Assembly (NCBI RefSeq): GCF_003609975.1
Contig: NZ_AP018400.1
Span: forward strand, 97,501-161,500
From: Streptococcus ruminantium
Lineage (GTDB): Bacteria; Bacillota; Bacilli; Lactobacillales; Streptococcaceae
Reading direction: 5' to 3'
DNA: 64,000 nucleotides
Shown: piece after piece, positions 7,939 through 16,417 of the stretch
How the letters are laid out: each line of letters begins with the position of its first letter
Position numbering within the stretch: the stretch's first letter is position 1
Made by a program: the position numbers and the translations under genes
Notes under the pieces: model-generated
Seen by the model: only the letters and a program-made list of their open reading frames with translations
What the model was told of the DNA's origin: nothing
The model's database searches: none

Positions 7939-9456
7939 ATGAAGAAGATTGGCTTATTGATGTTATTTGTTTCAGCTTTATTCTTGGGAGCTTGTGGGAA
8001 TGGCAAGACTTCTACAAATGGTAAGTTGAATATTGTGACAACCTTTTATCCTGTTTATGAGTTTACCAAACAAGTAGTGGGTGATGAGGCTACTGTTGAT
8101 TTATTAGTTAAGGCAGGTACCGAAGTTCATGGTTATGAGCCTTCAGCCAAAGATGTTGCGCGTATTCAGGATGCGGATGCCTTTGTATACGAAAACGAAA
8201 ACATGGAAACTTGGGTTCCTAAGCTTAAGAAATCAATTGACGCGAAAAAGGTTACTGTGATTAACGCTACAGAAGGGATGCTCCTATTACCAGGTGGTGA
8301 GAAAGAGCATGAGGGCCATGATCATGGTCATGGGGAGGATGGCCATAGCCATGCTTACGACCCTCATGTATGGTTGTCTCCTGAACGCTCTATTGCCTTG
8401 GTAGAAAATATTCGTGATGGTTTGGTCGCTAAATACCCAAATAAGAAGGAAGTCTTTGAGAAAAATACAACAGCCTATATTGAAAAATTGAAGGCCTTGC
8501 ATGCAAAATATTCTGAAACATTATCTGCGGCTAAGCAAAAATATTTTGTCACTCAGCATACAGCTTTTGCATATCTAGCTTTGGATTATGGTTTGAAACA
8601 AGTCTCTATCACAGGCGTTTCAGCAGATAAAGATCCAACGCCATCACGTTTGGCAGAATTGACAAAATATATCAATAAATATGGCATTAAATATATCTAT
8701 TTTGAGGAGAATGCTTCTAAATCTGTAGCAGAAACCCTTGCCAAAGAAACCGGTGTTCAACTAGATGTGTTGAATCCTCTGGAAAGTTTGACAGACGAAG
8801 ATATGAAGAAGGGGAAAGATTATATTTCTGTGATGGAAGATAATCTAGCTGCGCTTGAAAAAACAACTTCTCAGGCTGGTTCTGAAATTTTACCAGAGGA
8901 AGGCGAAACAACAGCCAAGACGGTCTATAATGGGTATTTTGAAGACAGTGCTATAAAAGATCGTACTCTTTCAGATTATGCTGGAGAATGGCAGTCAGTT
9001 TATCCTTATCTTTTAGATGGTACTCTAGATCAAGTTTTTGATTATAAGGCAAAGCTAAAGGGCGGCATGACTGCAAAAGAGTATAAAGATTACTATACTA
9101 TTGGTTACAAGACAGATGTTGATCATATCAATATAAAAGATGATACAATGGAATTTGTAGTAGGTGACAAAAAAGAGAAGTTTACCTATAAGTATGTTGG
9201 TTACAAGGTTTTGACCTATAAAAAAGGGAATCGTGGTGTTCGTTTCTTGTTTGAAGCTACGGATGCTAATGCAGGTAGATTTAAGTATGTGCAATTTAGC
9301 GATCACAATATTGCTCCTGTTAAGACTGGTCATTTCCACATCTATTTTGGTGGAGAGAGTCAAGAAAAACTTCTGGAAGAATTGGAAAACTGGCCTACGT
9401 ATTATCCAAATAGTCTAACTGGCTTGGAGATTGGACAGGAAATGTTAGCACACTAA
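7939..9456 (+). CDS. adcA: Zinc-binding lipoprotein AdcA with C-terminal ZinT domain
   Basis: 505 aa. The lipoprotein signal peptide ends in the lipobox LGAC (Cys19). Residues about 28-315 are the cluster A-I (ZnuA-like) solute-binding domain. His64 lies in TEVHGYEPS, a His/Asp/Glu-rich loop spans residues 121-143 (EHEGHDHGHGEDGHSH), then TQHTAFAYL and the ENASKSVAETLA acidic site follow. From about residue 325 a ZinT domain begins (YNGYFEDSAIKDRTLSDYAG) and ends with THIS-type FHIYFGGES motifs. This two-domain form is typical of streptococcal AdcA. It captures extracellular zinc for AdcBC. SD AAGGAG precedes the ATG. Confidence 0.95.
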   Translation: MKKIGLLMLFVSALFLGACGNGKTSTNGKLNIVTTFYPVYEFTKQVVGDEATVDLLVKAGTEVHGYEPSAKDVARIQDADAFVYENENMETWVPKLKKSIDAKKVTVINATEGMLLLPGGEKEHEGHDHGHGEDGHSHAYDPHVWLSPERSIALVENIRDGLVAKYPNKKEVFEKNTTAYIEKLKALHAKYSETLSAAKQKYFVTQHTAFAYLALDYGLKQVSITGVSADKDPTPSRLAELTKYINKYGIKYIYFEENASKSVAETLAKETGVQLDVLNPLESLTDEDMKKGKDYISVMEDNLAALEKTTSQAGSEILPEEGETTAKTVYNGYFEDSAIKDRTLSDYAGEWQSVYPYLLDGTLDQVFDYKAKLKGGMTAKEYKDYYTIGYKTDVDHINIKDDTMEFVVGDKKEKFTYKYVGYKVLTYKKGNRGVRFLFEATDANAGRFKYVQFSDHNIAPVKTGHFHIYFGGESQEKLLEELENWPTYYPNSLTGLEIGQEMLAH

Positions 9457-9463
9457 AAATAAA

Positions 9464-9475
9464 AAGAAGGCCGAA
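9464..9475 (+). terminator. Left arm of the adcA terminator, split by an IS
   Basis: AAGAAGGCCGAA (9464-9475) is complementary to TTCGGTCTTTCTT at 10795-10807, on the far side of the IS3-type element. Joining the flanks gives a hairpin with a GAGAA loop and T-rich 3' arm, placed just after adcA. The insertion therefore lies in the loop of the former terminator. Confidence 0.65.
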
Positions 9476-9545
9476 GAGAAAAGAACCCCTTATAATGGAC
9501 AGTATAAAAAGTACTATACTGTTCTTATAAGGAGGTTCTTTTCTC

Positions 9546-9866
9546 ATGGCTAAAAAAGGAAGTAAATTTACAAAGTATCCACCTGAATTCAAAATACAAG
9601 TAGTCGAGGACTATCTTAGTGGGAAAAGTGGTGGTATGGACTCAATTGTAAAAAAGTATGGCTTGAAATCAAACAATCAAGTCCTCACATGGACTAGAAA
9701 ATATCACGAAAATCCACAATTGCTCCACCAAGATTTAAGAGGTGCTAAATCAACTGGTCGCCCAAAATCAACCAATCTTGATGAAATGACAATAGAGGAA
9801 CAGAATGCCTTTCTTCGTATGGAGAATGACATTTTAAAAACCTTAAGGACTCTCCTCAGAAAGTGA
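9546..9866 (+). CDS. IS3-family orfA
   Basis: 106 aa helix-turn-helix protein (KYPPEFKIQVVEDYLSGK, then MDSIVKKYGLKSNNQVLTW) with a basic linker GAKSTGRPKST and a C-terminal amphipathic helix (EEQNAFLRMENDILKTLRTLL). It binds the IS ends. The TGA stop overlaps the GTG of orfB (GTGA). SD AAGGAGG lies upstream of the ATG. Confidence 0.88.
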   Translation: MAKKGSKFTKYPPEFKIQVVEDYLSGKSGGMDSIVKKYGLKSNNQVLTWTRKYHENPQLLHQDLRGAKSTGRPKSTNLDEMTIEEQNAFLRMENDILKTLRTLLRK

Positions 9867-10747
9867 GAAGAGTCCACCTTTATCAAGTCGTTGAACAATT
9901 GAAAGAACGTTATTCCATCTCCCGTTTATGTGCCTATTTGGGTTTCCCTAGGTCATCATACTACCTCTGGTTAAGCAATGGAAAACCTGAACACAAGCGG
10001 TTTAACCCTGACCTAGCACAGGTCATTACAGCTATTTTTAATGAGACTCAGAAAGGTTATCGTTTCATTTGTTATCAACTGAGAAGAAAATACGATATTT
10101 TCTGTCATCCTAAAACTGTCCTACGCTATATGCGTATTCTGGGTTTGAAGTCGCCAATTCGAAAGAAACGCTATCATTCTTGCACACAGCGTGAGATAAA
10201 TGAAAAGGCAAGACACGTCCACTACAACGTGCTTGCCCGAAACTTTAAAGCAGAACGTCCTCTCCAGAAACTAACAACGGATGTCAGTTATGTTTACCAC
10301 AAACAGGGAAGGATGTTCCTTAGCGTCATAAAAGATTGTTATGACAACTCTATTCTAGCATATACTCTTTCAGATTATAACGATAATCAGCTCGTTTTTG
10401 AAAATTTAGACCTCGTCTTCAATGAAAATTGGGATGCCACACACATTTGTGTCTTGCATTCTGATCAAGGTTTTCAGTACACCAACCAACTTTATCTCAG
10501 AAAACTAGACCAGTATGGTGTTACGATTTCCCATTCTGGAAAAGGGAATTGTTATGACAATGCTTCTTGTGAAAATTTCTTTTCCCATCTCAAGAGTGAG
10601 TCCTTACGACTCTTTCCTCCTAATAACAGAGATGAACTCATCCAACAAATTAAAGAATACATGGACTGGTATAACTATGATAGACCACAAGAAATATTAA
10701 AAGGTATGACCCCTATGGAATTCAGGGAGTCATACCTTACTAACTAA
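9863..10747 (+). CDS. IS3-family orfB transposase (DDE)
   Basis: 294 aa, intact. The N-terminal HTH_21 region (GYRFICYQLRRKYDIFCHPK) is followed by the rve core with TTDVSYVY (Asp), LHSDQGFQYTN (Asp) and NASCENFFSHLKSE (Glu). It starts at GTG 9863 overlapping orfA, or is expressed as a frameshift fusion. The whole element looks functional. Confidence 0.9.
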   Translation: MRRVHLYQVVEQLKERYSISRLCAYLGFPRSSYYLWLSNGKPEHKRFNPDLAQVITAIFNETQKGYRFICYQLRRKYDIFCHPKTVLRYMRILGLKSPIRKKRYHSCTQREINEKARHVHYNVLARNFKAERPLQKLTTDVSYVYHKQGRMFLSVIKDCYDNSILAYTLSDYNDNQLVFENLDLVFNENWDATHICVLHSDQGFQYTNQLYLRKLDQYGVTISHSGKGNCYDNASCENFFSHLKSESLRLFPPNNRDELIQQIKEYMDWYNYDRPQEILKGMTPMEFRESYLTN

Positions 10748-10808
10748 TATTCTTTTTTACACTGTCTATTTTAGACGGGGCTTGACAAAGAGAATTCGGT
10801 CTTTCTTC

Positions 10809-10837
10809 TTGACATGATTTGACTACAAGTGTAAACT
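10809..10837 (+). promoter_or_regulatory. cop promoter and CopY operator
   Basis: A consensus -35 TTGACA (10809-10814) is followed after 17 bases by a -10-like TAAACT (10832-10837). The cop box TACAAGTGTA (10824-10833), matching TACANNTGTA exactly, lies in the spacer. It begins only 20 bases after the IS end, so the promoter survived the insertion, and some readthrough from the IS is possible. Confidence 0.8.
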
Positions 10838-10859
10838 GAAAATAATTGGAGGTGATGCG

Positions 10860-11300
10860 GTGGAACAGACTATTTCGGCTGCTGAGTGGCAGGTGATGCG
10901 AGTGCTATGGGCACAGCCTGGGGTAACCTCTCAGGAAATTATTCAGGCTTTACAGAAGGGGTTCGATTGGCAGGCAACAACGATTAAAACTCTTTTAGGG
11001 CGTTTGCGGAAAAAGAATTATCTACGTATGGTCAAGGAAGCTAGCAAGTATCGTTATTATCCGCTGGTTAGTGAAGAAGCACATTTGCAGAGGCAAGTAG
11101 AAACTTTGTTAGCGACTATGTGTTCAACAAAACAGGGGCAGGTGGTGGAAAAACTGCTAGACATAGGGATGTTTTCCCAAAAAAGTCTGGAGAATTTGGT
11201 GAAAAAAATTCGGCAGTTGCAGGAAACAGCGCCTGAACAGATTGTTTGTCGATGCTTAGCAGGACAATGTACTTGTGGGGGCCATCAGAAAGGAACTTGA
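10860..11300 (+). CDS. copY: Copper-responsive repressor CopY
   Basis: 146 aa; GTG start after GGAGGTGA. The BlaI/MecI-type winged helix is at about residues 5-70 (AAEWQVMRVLWAQPGVTSQEI and WQATTIKTLLGRLRKK). The C-terminal CRCLAGQCTC is the CxCx4CxC metal-sensing motif: zinc supports DNA binding and copper displaces it. The cop box upstream fits autoregulation. It is followed after one base by copZ; the copper ATPase gene copA that often lies between them is absent here. Confidence 0.93.
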   Translation: MEQTISAAEWQVMRVLWAQPGVTSQEIIQALQKGFDWQATTIKTLLGRLRKKNYLRMVKEASKYRYYPLVSEEAHLQRQVETLLATMCSTKQGQVVEKLLDIGMFSQKSLENLVKKIRQLQETAPEQIVCRCLAGQCTCGGHQKGT

Positions 11301-11301
11301 T

Positions 11302-11511
11302 ATGAAACAACTCTTGAAATTGAAGAATATGTCTTGTCAAAATTGTGTCAAACATGTGACTAAGTATTTATTGGATTTGGAAGGTGTGGAGGAAGTGCAC
11401 ATTCATTTAAAGGAAGGATTGGCTGAGGTTGAGACTTCGGTAGTCTATGGATTGGAGCGCTATCAAGAAGTTCTGGAAGAGACGATTTATGATGTTGAGG
11501 AGCTGGTATAG
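11302..11511 (+). CDS. copZ: Copper chaperone CopZ (HMA domain)
   Basis: 69 aa, starting at ATG 11302 after AAAGGAAC. One heavy-metal-associated domain with the copper site MSCQNC (Cys12 and Cys15) and a ferredoxin-like pattern (VKHVTKYLLDLEGVEEVHIHL). It carries Cu(I) to CopY and to the copper exporter. It is co-transcribed with copY. Confidence 0.9.
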   Translation: MKQLLKLKNMSCQNCVKHVTKYLLDLEGVEEVHIHLKEGLAEVETSVVYGLERYQEVLEETIYDVEELV

Positions 11512-11657
11512 TTTTCTAAAAAATAGGCTTACACATTGCGAATGTACTTTTTAAGATTTGCTCTAATGGGGCGGTTTTAGTCCATTTGTCTGGAATCTTT
11601 ATGGAAATCTATATCTCCTCTACCTTCTGATTTTGAGTAACGGTTTGGGAAAATCAT

Positions 11658-11706
11658 AAAAGGCTTAGAAGCACATTGGTAAAAATGTGGATACTAAGCC
11701 TTTTTT
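11658..11706. terminator. Bidirectional terminator between copZ and the HIT gene
   Basis: AAAAGGCTTAG pairs with CTAAGCCTTTT, and an inner CACATT/AATGTG helix extends the stem. A- and T-runs flank both sides, so it can serve the convergent genes. A weaker ACATTGCGAATGT hairpin with TTTTT lies at about 11532-11552. Confidence 0.8.
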
Positions 11707-11751
11707 GAATGAGTCGTGTCGAGAATAGGCTCCTTCTACTGGGGAGAAGCA

Positions 11752-12153
11752 TCAAAAGCGTTTTTCGTGACTGTCTTTTAGTGCTTGGAGGAAGTGAGTG
11801 AGGTCTAGCTGGATTCGTCTGGGGGATAGCTGCTCCCAAAAATCATCTGTGCGAAAACGAGGAATGAGGTGGATATGGAAGTGGGTACCAGGGTCAAACA
11901 AACGATCGTTGCAAGCAAGGGTCACTCCATCAATCGCTAGATGTTGGCAAAGCTGTTCGGTTAGGAGAGCTTCTAAGTCAGCCAACTCGTAGCGGGTGGC
12001 CGGGGGAAGTTGACTAAGTTTGTCATAGTGTTGTTTGCTGATAATGAGCAGGTGTCCAGTCTGAATAGGATCGATATCCCATACGATTTTGAAGTTCTCT
12101 GTTTGGTAGAGAATATCTTCTTTCCTGATTTGCTCACAAAAAATACAGGTCAT
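11752..12153 (-). CDS. HIT-family nucleotide-binding protein
   Basis: 133 aa from ATG 12153 (MTCIFCEQIRKED), which has AAGGAG eight bases upstream; a longer frame from 12180 is less likely. The histidine triad THFHIHLIPR is at about residues 97-106, and the N-terminal CIFC pair is seen in many HIT proteins. HIT proteins hydrolyse AMP-containing compounds such as adenylated amines or dinucleoside polyphosphates; the exact substrate cannot be told. It lies downstream of tyrS in the same direction with a 59-base gap. Confidence 0.88.
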   Translation of the reverse strand: MTCIFCEQIRKEDILYQTENFKIVWDIDPIQTGHLLIISKQHYDKLSQLPPATRYELADLEALLTEQLCQHLAIDGVTLACNDRLFDPGTHFHIHLIPRFRTDDFWEQLSPRRIQLDLTHFLQALKDSHEKRF

Positions 12154-12212
12154 AAGCGACTCCTTATAAAAATATGCCAAAAGGAAATCGGTTAGGATTT
12201 CCTTTGTTTGTT

Positions 12213-13469
12213 CTAATAAGTCAATACGGAGTATTTTTTCTTACCGCGGCGGATAACGGTCAGCTCATCATCAATCTTATCACTGTCTGAAAGGGTGTAG
12301 TTCAGATCTTGTATGCGTTCACCATTTATATAAATGGCACCGTTTTGCACATCTTCACGAGCTTGACGTTTGGAGCTGACAATACCGGAGGTAACCAGTA
12401 GTTCAATGATGTTAAGATTATCATCAGCTTGGACTGCATAGTTAGGAACATTGCTGAGCCCTTGCTTGAGTTCTTTGGCGGAAAGGTTTTTGATGTTTCC
12501 AGCAAAAAGTTGCTCGGTAATATTGAGGGCTTGTTTATAAGCTTCTTCACCGTGAACCAAGGTAACTACCTCACGAGCCAAGATTTTTTGAGCTAGACGT
12601 TCATGGCGGGCAGCATCAAATTCTTTTTCGATTTCAGTGATTTCATCCAAGCTTAAGAAGGTAAAAATCTTAAGGAAGCGGACAGCATCGTCATCCATGA
12701 CATTGAGCCAAAATTGGTACATTTCGTAAGGAGAGGTTTTATCAGCATCTAACCAAACGGCATTACCTTCAGACTTACCAAATTTTTTACCGGTTGAGTC
12801 GGTAATAAGGGGAACTGTCAAGACATGCCCTTGCTTATCTGCTTTACGGCGGAGCAATTCGGTTCCTGCGGTCATGTTGCCCCACTGATCTGAACCTCCG
12901 ATTTGTAAAGTGACATTGTGTTTGTCATTCAGTTCGTAGAAATCGTAACCCTGCATGATCTGGTAGGCAAACTCGGTGTAGGAAATTCCTGTTTCAATCC
13001 GTTTTTTGACGGATTCCTTGCTCATCATGTAATTAACAGTGTAGTATTTGCCAACATCGCGTAGGAAATCAATGAAACTGATAGAGCTGAACCAATCGTA
13101 GTTGTTGACCATCTCAGCCTTGTTTTCTCCGTTTTCAAAATCAAGGAAACGAGATAGTTGGTTTTGGATTTTACCGACCCAGCCATCAACAGTTTCTTTG
13201 GTTTGGAGGCTTCGTTCAGCATCTTTGAAGGAAGGGTCTCCAATTAGACCTGTTGCACCACCAACCAGAGCATAGGGCTTGTGTCCAGCTAATTGTAAAT
13301 GCCGAAGGACTAGGATAGGAACCAAGTGACCTAGATGCAGACTGTCAGCCGTAGGGTCGTAGCCAGAGTAGAAAGAAACTTTTCCTTCTGTTAGGGCTTT
13401 TACTAGGGCTTCTTCGTCTGTTGTTTGAAAGACCAAGCCACGAGCTTGGAGTTCTTCAAAAATATTCAT
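12213..13469 (-). CDS. tyrS: Tyrosyl-tRNA synthetase
   Basis: 418 aa, class I synthetase of the bacterial TyrRS type. It has HLGH (residues 45-48, HIGH motif), the tyrosine pocket with SGYDPTADS and [10 protein letters not shown], and KFGKS (229-233, KMSKS motif). A C-terminal S4 RNA-binding domain begins at about 350 ([20 protein letters not shown]). It charges tRNA-Tyr. The leader of about 245 bases is made largely of two foldback repeat units; no T-box signature was found in it. Confidence 0.96.
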   Translation of the reverse strand: MNIFEELQARGLVFQTTDEEALVKALTEGKVSFYSGYDPTADSLHLGHLVPILVLRHLQLAGHKPYALVGGATGLIGDPSFKDAERSLQTKETVDGWVGKIQNQLSRFLDFENGENKAEMVNNYDWFSSISFIDFLRDVGKYYTVNYMMSKESVKKRIETGISYTEFAYQIMQGYDFYELNDKHNVTLQIGGSDQWGNMTAGTELLRRKADKQGHVLTVPLITDSTGKKFGKSEGNAVWLDADKTSPYEMYQFWLNVMDDDAVRFLKIFTFLSLDEITEIEKEFDAARHERLAQKILAREVVTLVHGEEAYKQALNITEQLFAGNIKNLSAKELKQGLSNVPNYAVQADDNLNIIELLVTSGIVSSKRQAREDVQNGAIYINGERIQDLNYTLSDSDKIDDELTVIRRGKKKYSVLTY

Positions 13470-13488
13470 TAGACTTTCTCCTTAAAAT

Positions 13489-13704
13489 AAGATACGAGAC
13501 CGTAAAAATTCGAGAGAAAAATAGGAAATCGACACTGTGTCAACAGACACAAGGAGATTTATCTTTTTTCCGACGAATTTAGGTCGAGTTCAATTAAAAG
13601 ATACGAGACCGTAAAAATTCGAGAGAAAAATAGGAAATTGACGTATGAGTACTCGACACTAGGAGACATATTCTTTTTCAACGAATTTAGGTCAAAATCA
13701 ATTA
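13489..13704 (-). repeat. Foldback repeat family, tyrS locus (two tandem units)
   Basis: Two units of about 110 bases, each beginning GATACGAGACCGT on the plus strand and ending near CAATTA. Inside each, AAATTCG (13506-13512; 13615-13621) is complementary to CGAATTT (13574-13580; 13682-13688), and A-rich and T-rich arms (GAAAAATAGGAAA, TTTTT) extend the stem. On the tyrS sense strand the repeat ends CTCGTATCTTATT immediately before AAGGAGAAA, the tyrS Shine-Dalgarno region. The same joint occurs at rpoB. Confidence 0.8.
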
Positions 13705-13719
13705 TAAAATTTCTTCTTC

Positions 13720-13763
13720 ATTATACCACGAAATTGCGGAAAATAAACAAAATTTGGTATAAT
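13720..13763. promoter_or_regulatory. Divergent promoters for tyrS and pbp1b
   Basis: Plus strand: TTGCGG (13734-13739), 18-base spacer, TGG-extended TATAAT (13758-13763) for pbp1b. Minus strand: TTGTTT (13750-13745), 19-base spacer, TGG-extended TATAAT (13725-13720) for tyrS. The two promoters interlock within 45 bases, so their activities may affect each other. Confidence 0.7.
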
Positions 13764-13786
13764 GGAGCAATGAGGAGTTATTTATT

Positions 13787-16186
13787 ATGGCATCTAAGAT
13801 AAATAAGCAAGAACTGAAAAAGAGATTTACTGATATAGGATTGGGAGATAAACTGGGAGTTTTTCTTCGTACATTGAAGGTTTTATCAGATTCGATAGTT
13901 GTATTAGCAGTACTATTTAGTCTGTTTGGCGCAGGGGTTGGGGTTGGTTTTGTTGTCAATCTATTTGACAATGTTGAGATTCCTAAGACAGAGGAATTAG
14001 TAAAAAAGGTTTCAGCAGTCAGTCGGATTTCAAAAGTTGTCTATTCAGATGGTAGCTTGGTTGCGGAAGTAAATTCTGATTTACTTCGTATGCCAGTTGC
14101 TTTAGGAGATGTTTCTGATTACTTAAAGCAGGCTGTGATAGCGACAGAGGATGAAACCTTTGAAACTCATAATGGTGTTGTACCGAAAGCTGTTTTGCGT
14201 GCCGCCTTGGGGGCTGTTGGATTTGGTTCTTCTAGTGGTGGTTCAACTTTGACGCAGCAGCTAATTAAGCAACAGTTAGTCGGGGATGCTCCGACCTTTG
14301 CTCGTAAGGCCAATGAGATTGTTTCTGCTTTGGCTCTAGAACGAAATATGAGCAAGGAAGAGATTTTGAACACTTACCTAAATGTCTCACCTTTTGGGCG
14401 GAATAATCAAGGAAAGAATATTGCTGGTGTAGAAGCAGCAGCTCAAGGTATTTTTGGTAAGTCAGCTAAGGAACTAACTCTACCTCAGGCTGCTTTTATT
14501 GCAGGTTTGCCACAGAGTCCGATTACCTACTCTCCATATACATCGGATGGTGCTCGTAAGTCGGATGCCGATATGATTCCTAGTCTTGAGCGTTATCAAG
14601 ATGTTTTATTCAGCATGTACCGTGCTTCTTTTTTGACGAAGGAAGATTATGAAAGGTATAAAGAATATGATATCAAGCAGGATTTTGTTGCCCCTGCTCC
14701 TGTAATGACTGATACCAAAGATTATCTCTATTACGAGGTGATGGAAGAAGCTCAACAGATGATGTTTAATTATTTGGTGAAGCGAGATAAGGTCTCTGAG
14801 GGGGATCTAAAAAATGATGAGACAAAAGCCTCATATAAAGAATTAGCTAAACAAGAACTTAGTCAGGGTGGATATACGATTAAGAGTACAGTAGATAAAT
14901 CTATCTATGCGGCCATGCAATCAGTGGTGGCAAATCATGGATCTGTACTAGATAATGGAAACAAATATGTAGAGACAGGTAGTGTCCTAATTGATAATGC
15001 TACGGGGGCTGTTTTAGGTTTTGTAGGTGGTCGTGATTATGCAAAAAATCAAAATAACCATGCCTTTGATACTTTGCGCTCACCGGCTTCAACTATCAAG
15101 CCGTTGTTGGCCTATGGCATTGCGATTGATCAAGGGTTGATGGGATCGGCAAGTATTCTTTCCAACTATCCAACTAATTTCTCTAGTGGTCAGCCGATTA
15201 TGTATGGTACTAGTCGCGGTACAGGAATGATGAACTTACAGACTGCTATTGATATGTCTGTCAATATCCCTGCTTTTTGGACTTATAAGATGTTGCAGAA
15301 TGCGAACATAGATGTCAAAGGCTACATGGAAAAAATGAATTATCATATTCCAGTGTATGACATTGAAAGTTTGCCACTCGGTGGAGGAATTGAAGTTTCT
15401 GTTTCAACGAACACTAATGCTTATCAAGCTCTAGCTAACGGTGGTGTCTACCATAAGCATTATATTGTGGAAAATATTACGGCAGCAGATGGGACGGTGG
15501 TATACCAGCATGAAGCTGCTCCTGTCCAGGTTTATTCCAAAGCGACTGCAAGTATTATGAACCAACTCTTGCGACAGGTAGTGAGTTCAGGATATACAAC
15601 AACATTTAAGAGTCGCTTGAGTGGTCTCAATCCACAGGCGGCAGCATCTGATTTTATCGGGAAAACAGGTACCAGTAACGAGGTGAACGATGTTTGGCTC
15701 ATGTTATCTACTCCGAGGGTGACTTTGGGGACCTGGGCCGGAAATGATGATAATTCAGAGATGTATGTGTGGACGGGCTACCATAATAACTCACAGTATG
15801 TAGCTCACATGGTTGATGCTCTTTATCGGGTTAAGGCAGATATGTTTACGGGACGGTTTGAATTGGATCGAAGTATCCTTGCGTCCAATGTTCTGGCCTC
15901 TACTGGTCAACGTCCGGGGATGGCACAGGTCAATGGTCGTCAAGTGACTGTTGGTGGTGCAGTAACCACGAGTTATTGGGCAAAGAATGGTGCGCCTGTA
16001 ACCAATTATAATTTTATGATTGGGGGTACGGATAATGACCGAGCTCAGGCTTGGAATAGCATTCTTAGCTCGCAAACAAATGTCCCAGATAGTTCAAGCA
16101 ACTCTAGCTCTCAGGCAACACAGACAACTCAAACGTCTGAAACACAAACGGCAACAGATGAACAAAATAGCGATGATTTTCCTTGA
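13787..16186 (+). CDS. pbp1b: Bifunctional penicillin-binding protein 1B
   Basis: 799 aa, class A PBP. Short cytoplasmic tail, one membrane helix (about 34-60), then the GT51 glycosyltransferase domain with EDETF (121-125) and GGSTLTQQ (151-158). The transpeptidase domain carries S435-T-I-K438 (catalytic Ser), S491-V-N493 and K626-T-G-T-S630. It ends in a Ser/Thr/Gln-rich tail (about 765-799). It polymerises and crosslinks peptidoglycan outside the membrane. SD GAGGAG and its own promoter precede the ATG. It could be named pbp1b by comparison with S. pneumoniae. Confidence 0.93.
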   Translation: MASKINKQELKKRFTDIGLGDKLGVFLRTLKVLSDSIVVLAVLFSLFGAGVGVGFVVNLFDNVEIPKTEELVKKVSAVSRISKVVYSDGSLVAEVNSDLLRMPVALGDVSDYLKQAVIATEDETFETHNGVVPKAVLRAALGAVGFGSSSGGSTLTQQLIKQQLVGDAPTFARKANEIVSALALERNMSKEEILNTYLNVSPFGRNNQGKNIAGVEAAAQGIFGKSAKELTLPQAAFIAGLPQSPITYSPYTSDGARKSDADMIPSLERYQDVLFSMYRASFLTKEDYERYKEYDIKQDFVAPAPVMTDTKDYLYYEVMEEAQQMMFNYLVKRDKVSEGDLKNDETKASYKELAKQELSQGGYTIKSTVDKSIYAAMQSVVANHGSVLDNGNKYVETGSVLIDNATGAVLGFVGGRDYAKNQNNHAFDTLRSPASTIKPLLAYGIAIDQGLMGSASILSNYPTNFSSGQPIMYGTSRGTGMMNLQTAIDMSVNIPAFWTYKMLQNANIDVKGYMEKMNYHIPVYDIESLPLGGGIEVSVSTNTNAYQALANGGVYHKHYIVENITAADGTVVYQHEAAPVQVYSKATASIMNQLLRQVVSSGYTTTFKSRLSGLNPQAAASDFIGKTGTSNEVNDVWLMLSTPRVTLGTWAGNDDNSEMYVWTGYHNNSQYVAHMVDALYRVKADMFTGRFELDRSILASNVLASTGQRPGMAQVNGRQVTVGGAVTTSYWAKNGAPVTNYNFMIGGTDNDRAQAWNSILSSQTNVPDSSSNSSSQATQTTQTSETQTATDEQNSDDFP

Positions 16187-16211
16187 TTTTTTCTAGTGAC
16201 TATGCTATAAT
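16183..16211 (+). promoter_or_regulatory. Promoter overlapping the pbp1b stop codon
   Basis: TTGATT (16183-16188), 17-base spacer, TATAAT (16206-16211). It would start transcription near 16218, just before two hairpins. Confidence 0.65.
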
Positions 16212-16216
16212 GATGT

Positions 16217-16316
16217 AAATAATTTGTCGTGTGTCTTGTTTGAAATATTGTCCAAACAAGACTTACAGCAGTTAAATCAAACTTTTTTAAAGGAAGATTT
16301 AGCTGCTCTTTTTGTG
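16217..16316 (+). ncRNA. Candidate small RNA or leader between pbp1b and rpoB
   Basis: Right after the promoter come a perfect 10-bp hairpin (GTCTTGTTTG 16233-16242 with CAAACAAGAC 16253-16262) and a second 12-bp hairpin (AGCAGTTAAATC 16267-16278 with GATTTAGCTGCT 16296-16307, one G-U), followed by CTTTTTGTG. The second has terminator shape. Together they predict an RNA of about 95-100 bases with no ORF. It could be an independent sRNA, an attenuated leader of rpoB, or simply the pbp1b terminator with a fortuitous promoter. Confidence 0.5.
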
Positions 16317-16417
16317 TCTATATGGGATTTTTGTGGTAGATGTTATCTATTCTTAAAGATTCCAAATTTTCAGAAAAAGGATGAATGGTAGTCATTGCAA
16401 TGACTATTGATACATTA
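16317..16417 (+). other. Unassigned stretch before the rpoB repeats
   Basis: About 100 bases with no ORF of note. A TAGTCATTGCAATGACTA dyad (about 16389-16406) is present. A promoter for rpoB must lie upstream of 16795, but I could not single out a convincing one here. Confidence 0.4.

Larger units (their letters stand above)
9481..10787 (+). mobile_element. IS3-family insertion sequence between adcA and copY
   Basis: The inverted ends are imperfect but recognisable. Left 9484-9510 (AACCCCTTATAATGGACAGT) and the reverse complement of the right end (GCCCCGTCTAAAATAGACAGT) share CCCC...A-A-T-GACAGT-TAAAAA. orfA and orfB are both open. The terminal bases and target duplication are uncertain by a few bases. 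Confidence 0.75.

Noticed and set aside
13470..13720. T-box leader for tyrS
   Set aside because: No T-box sequence (TGGNACCGCG-type) or specifier loop was found; the leader consists of foldback repeats.
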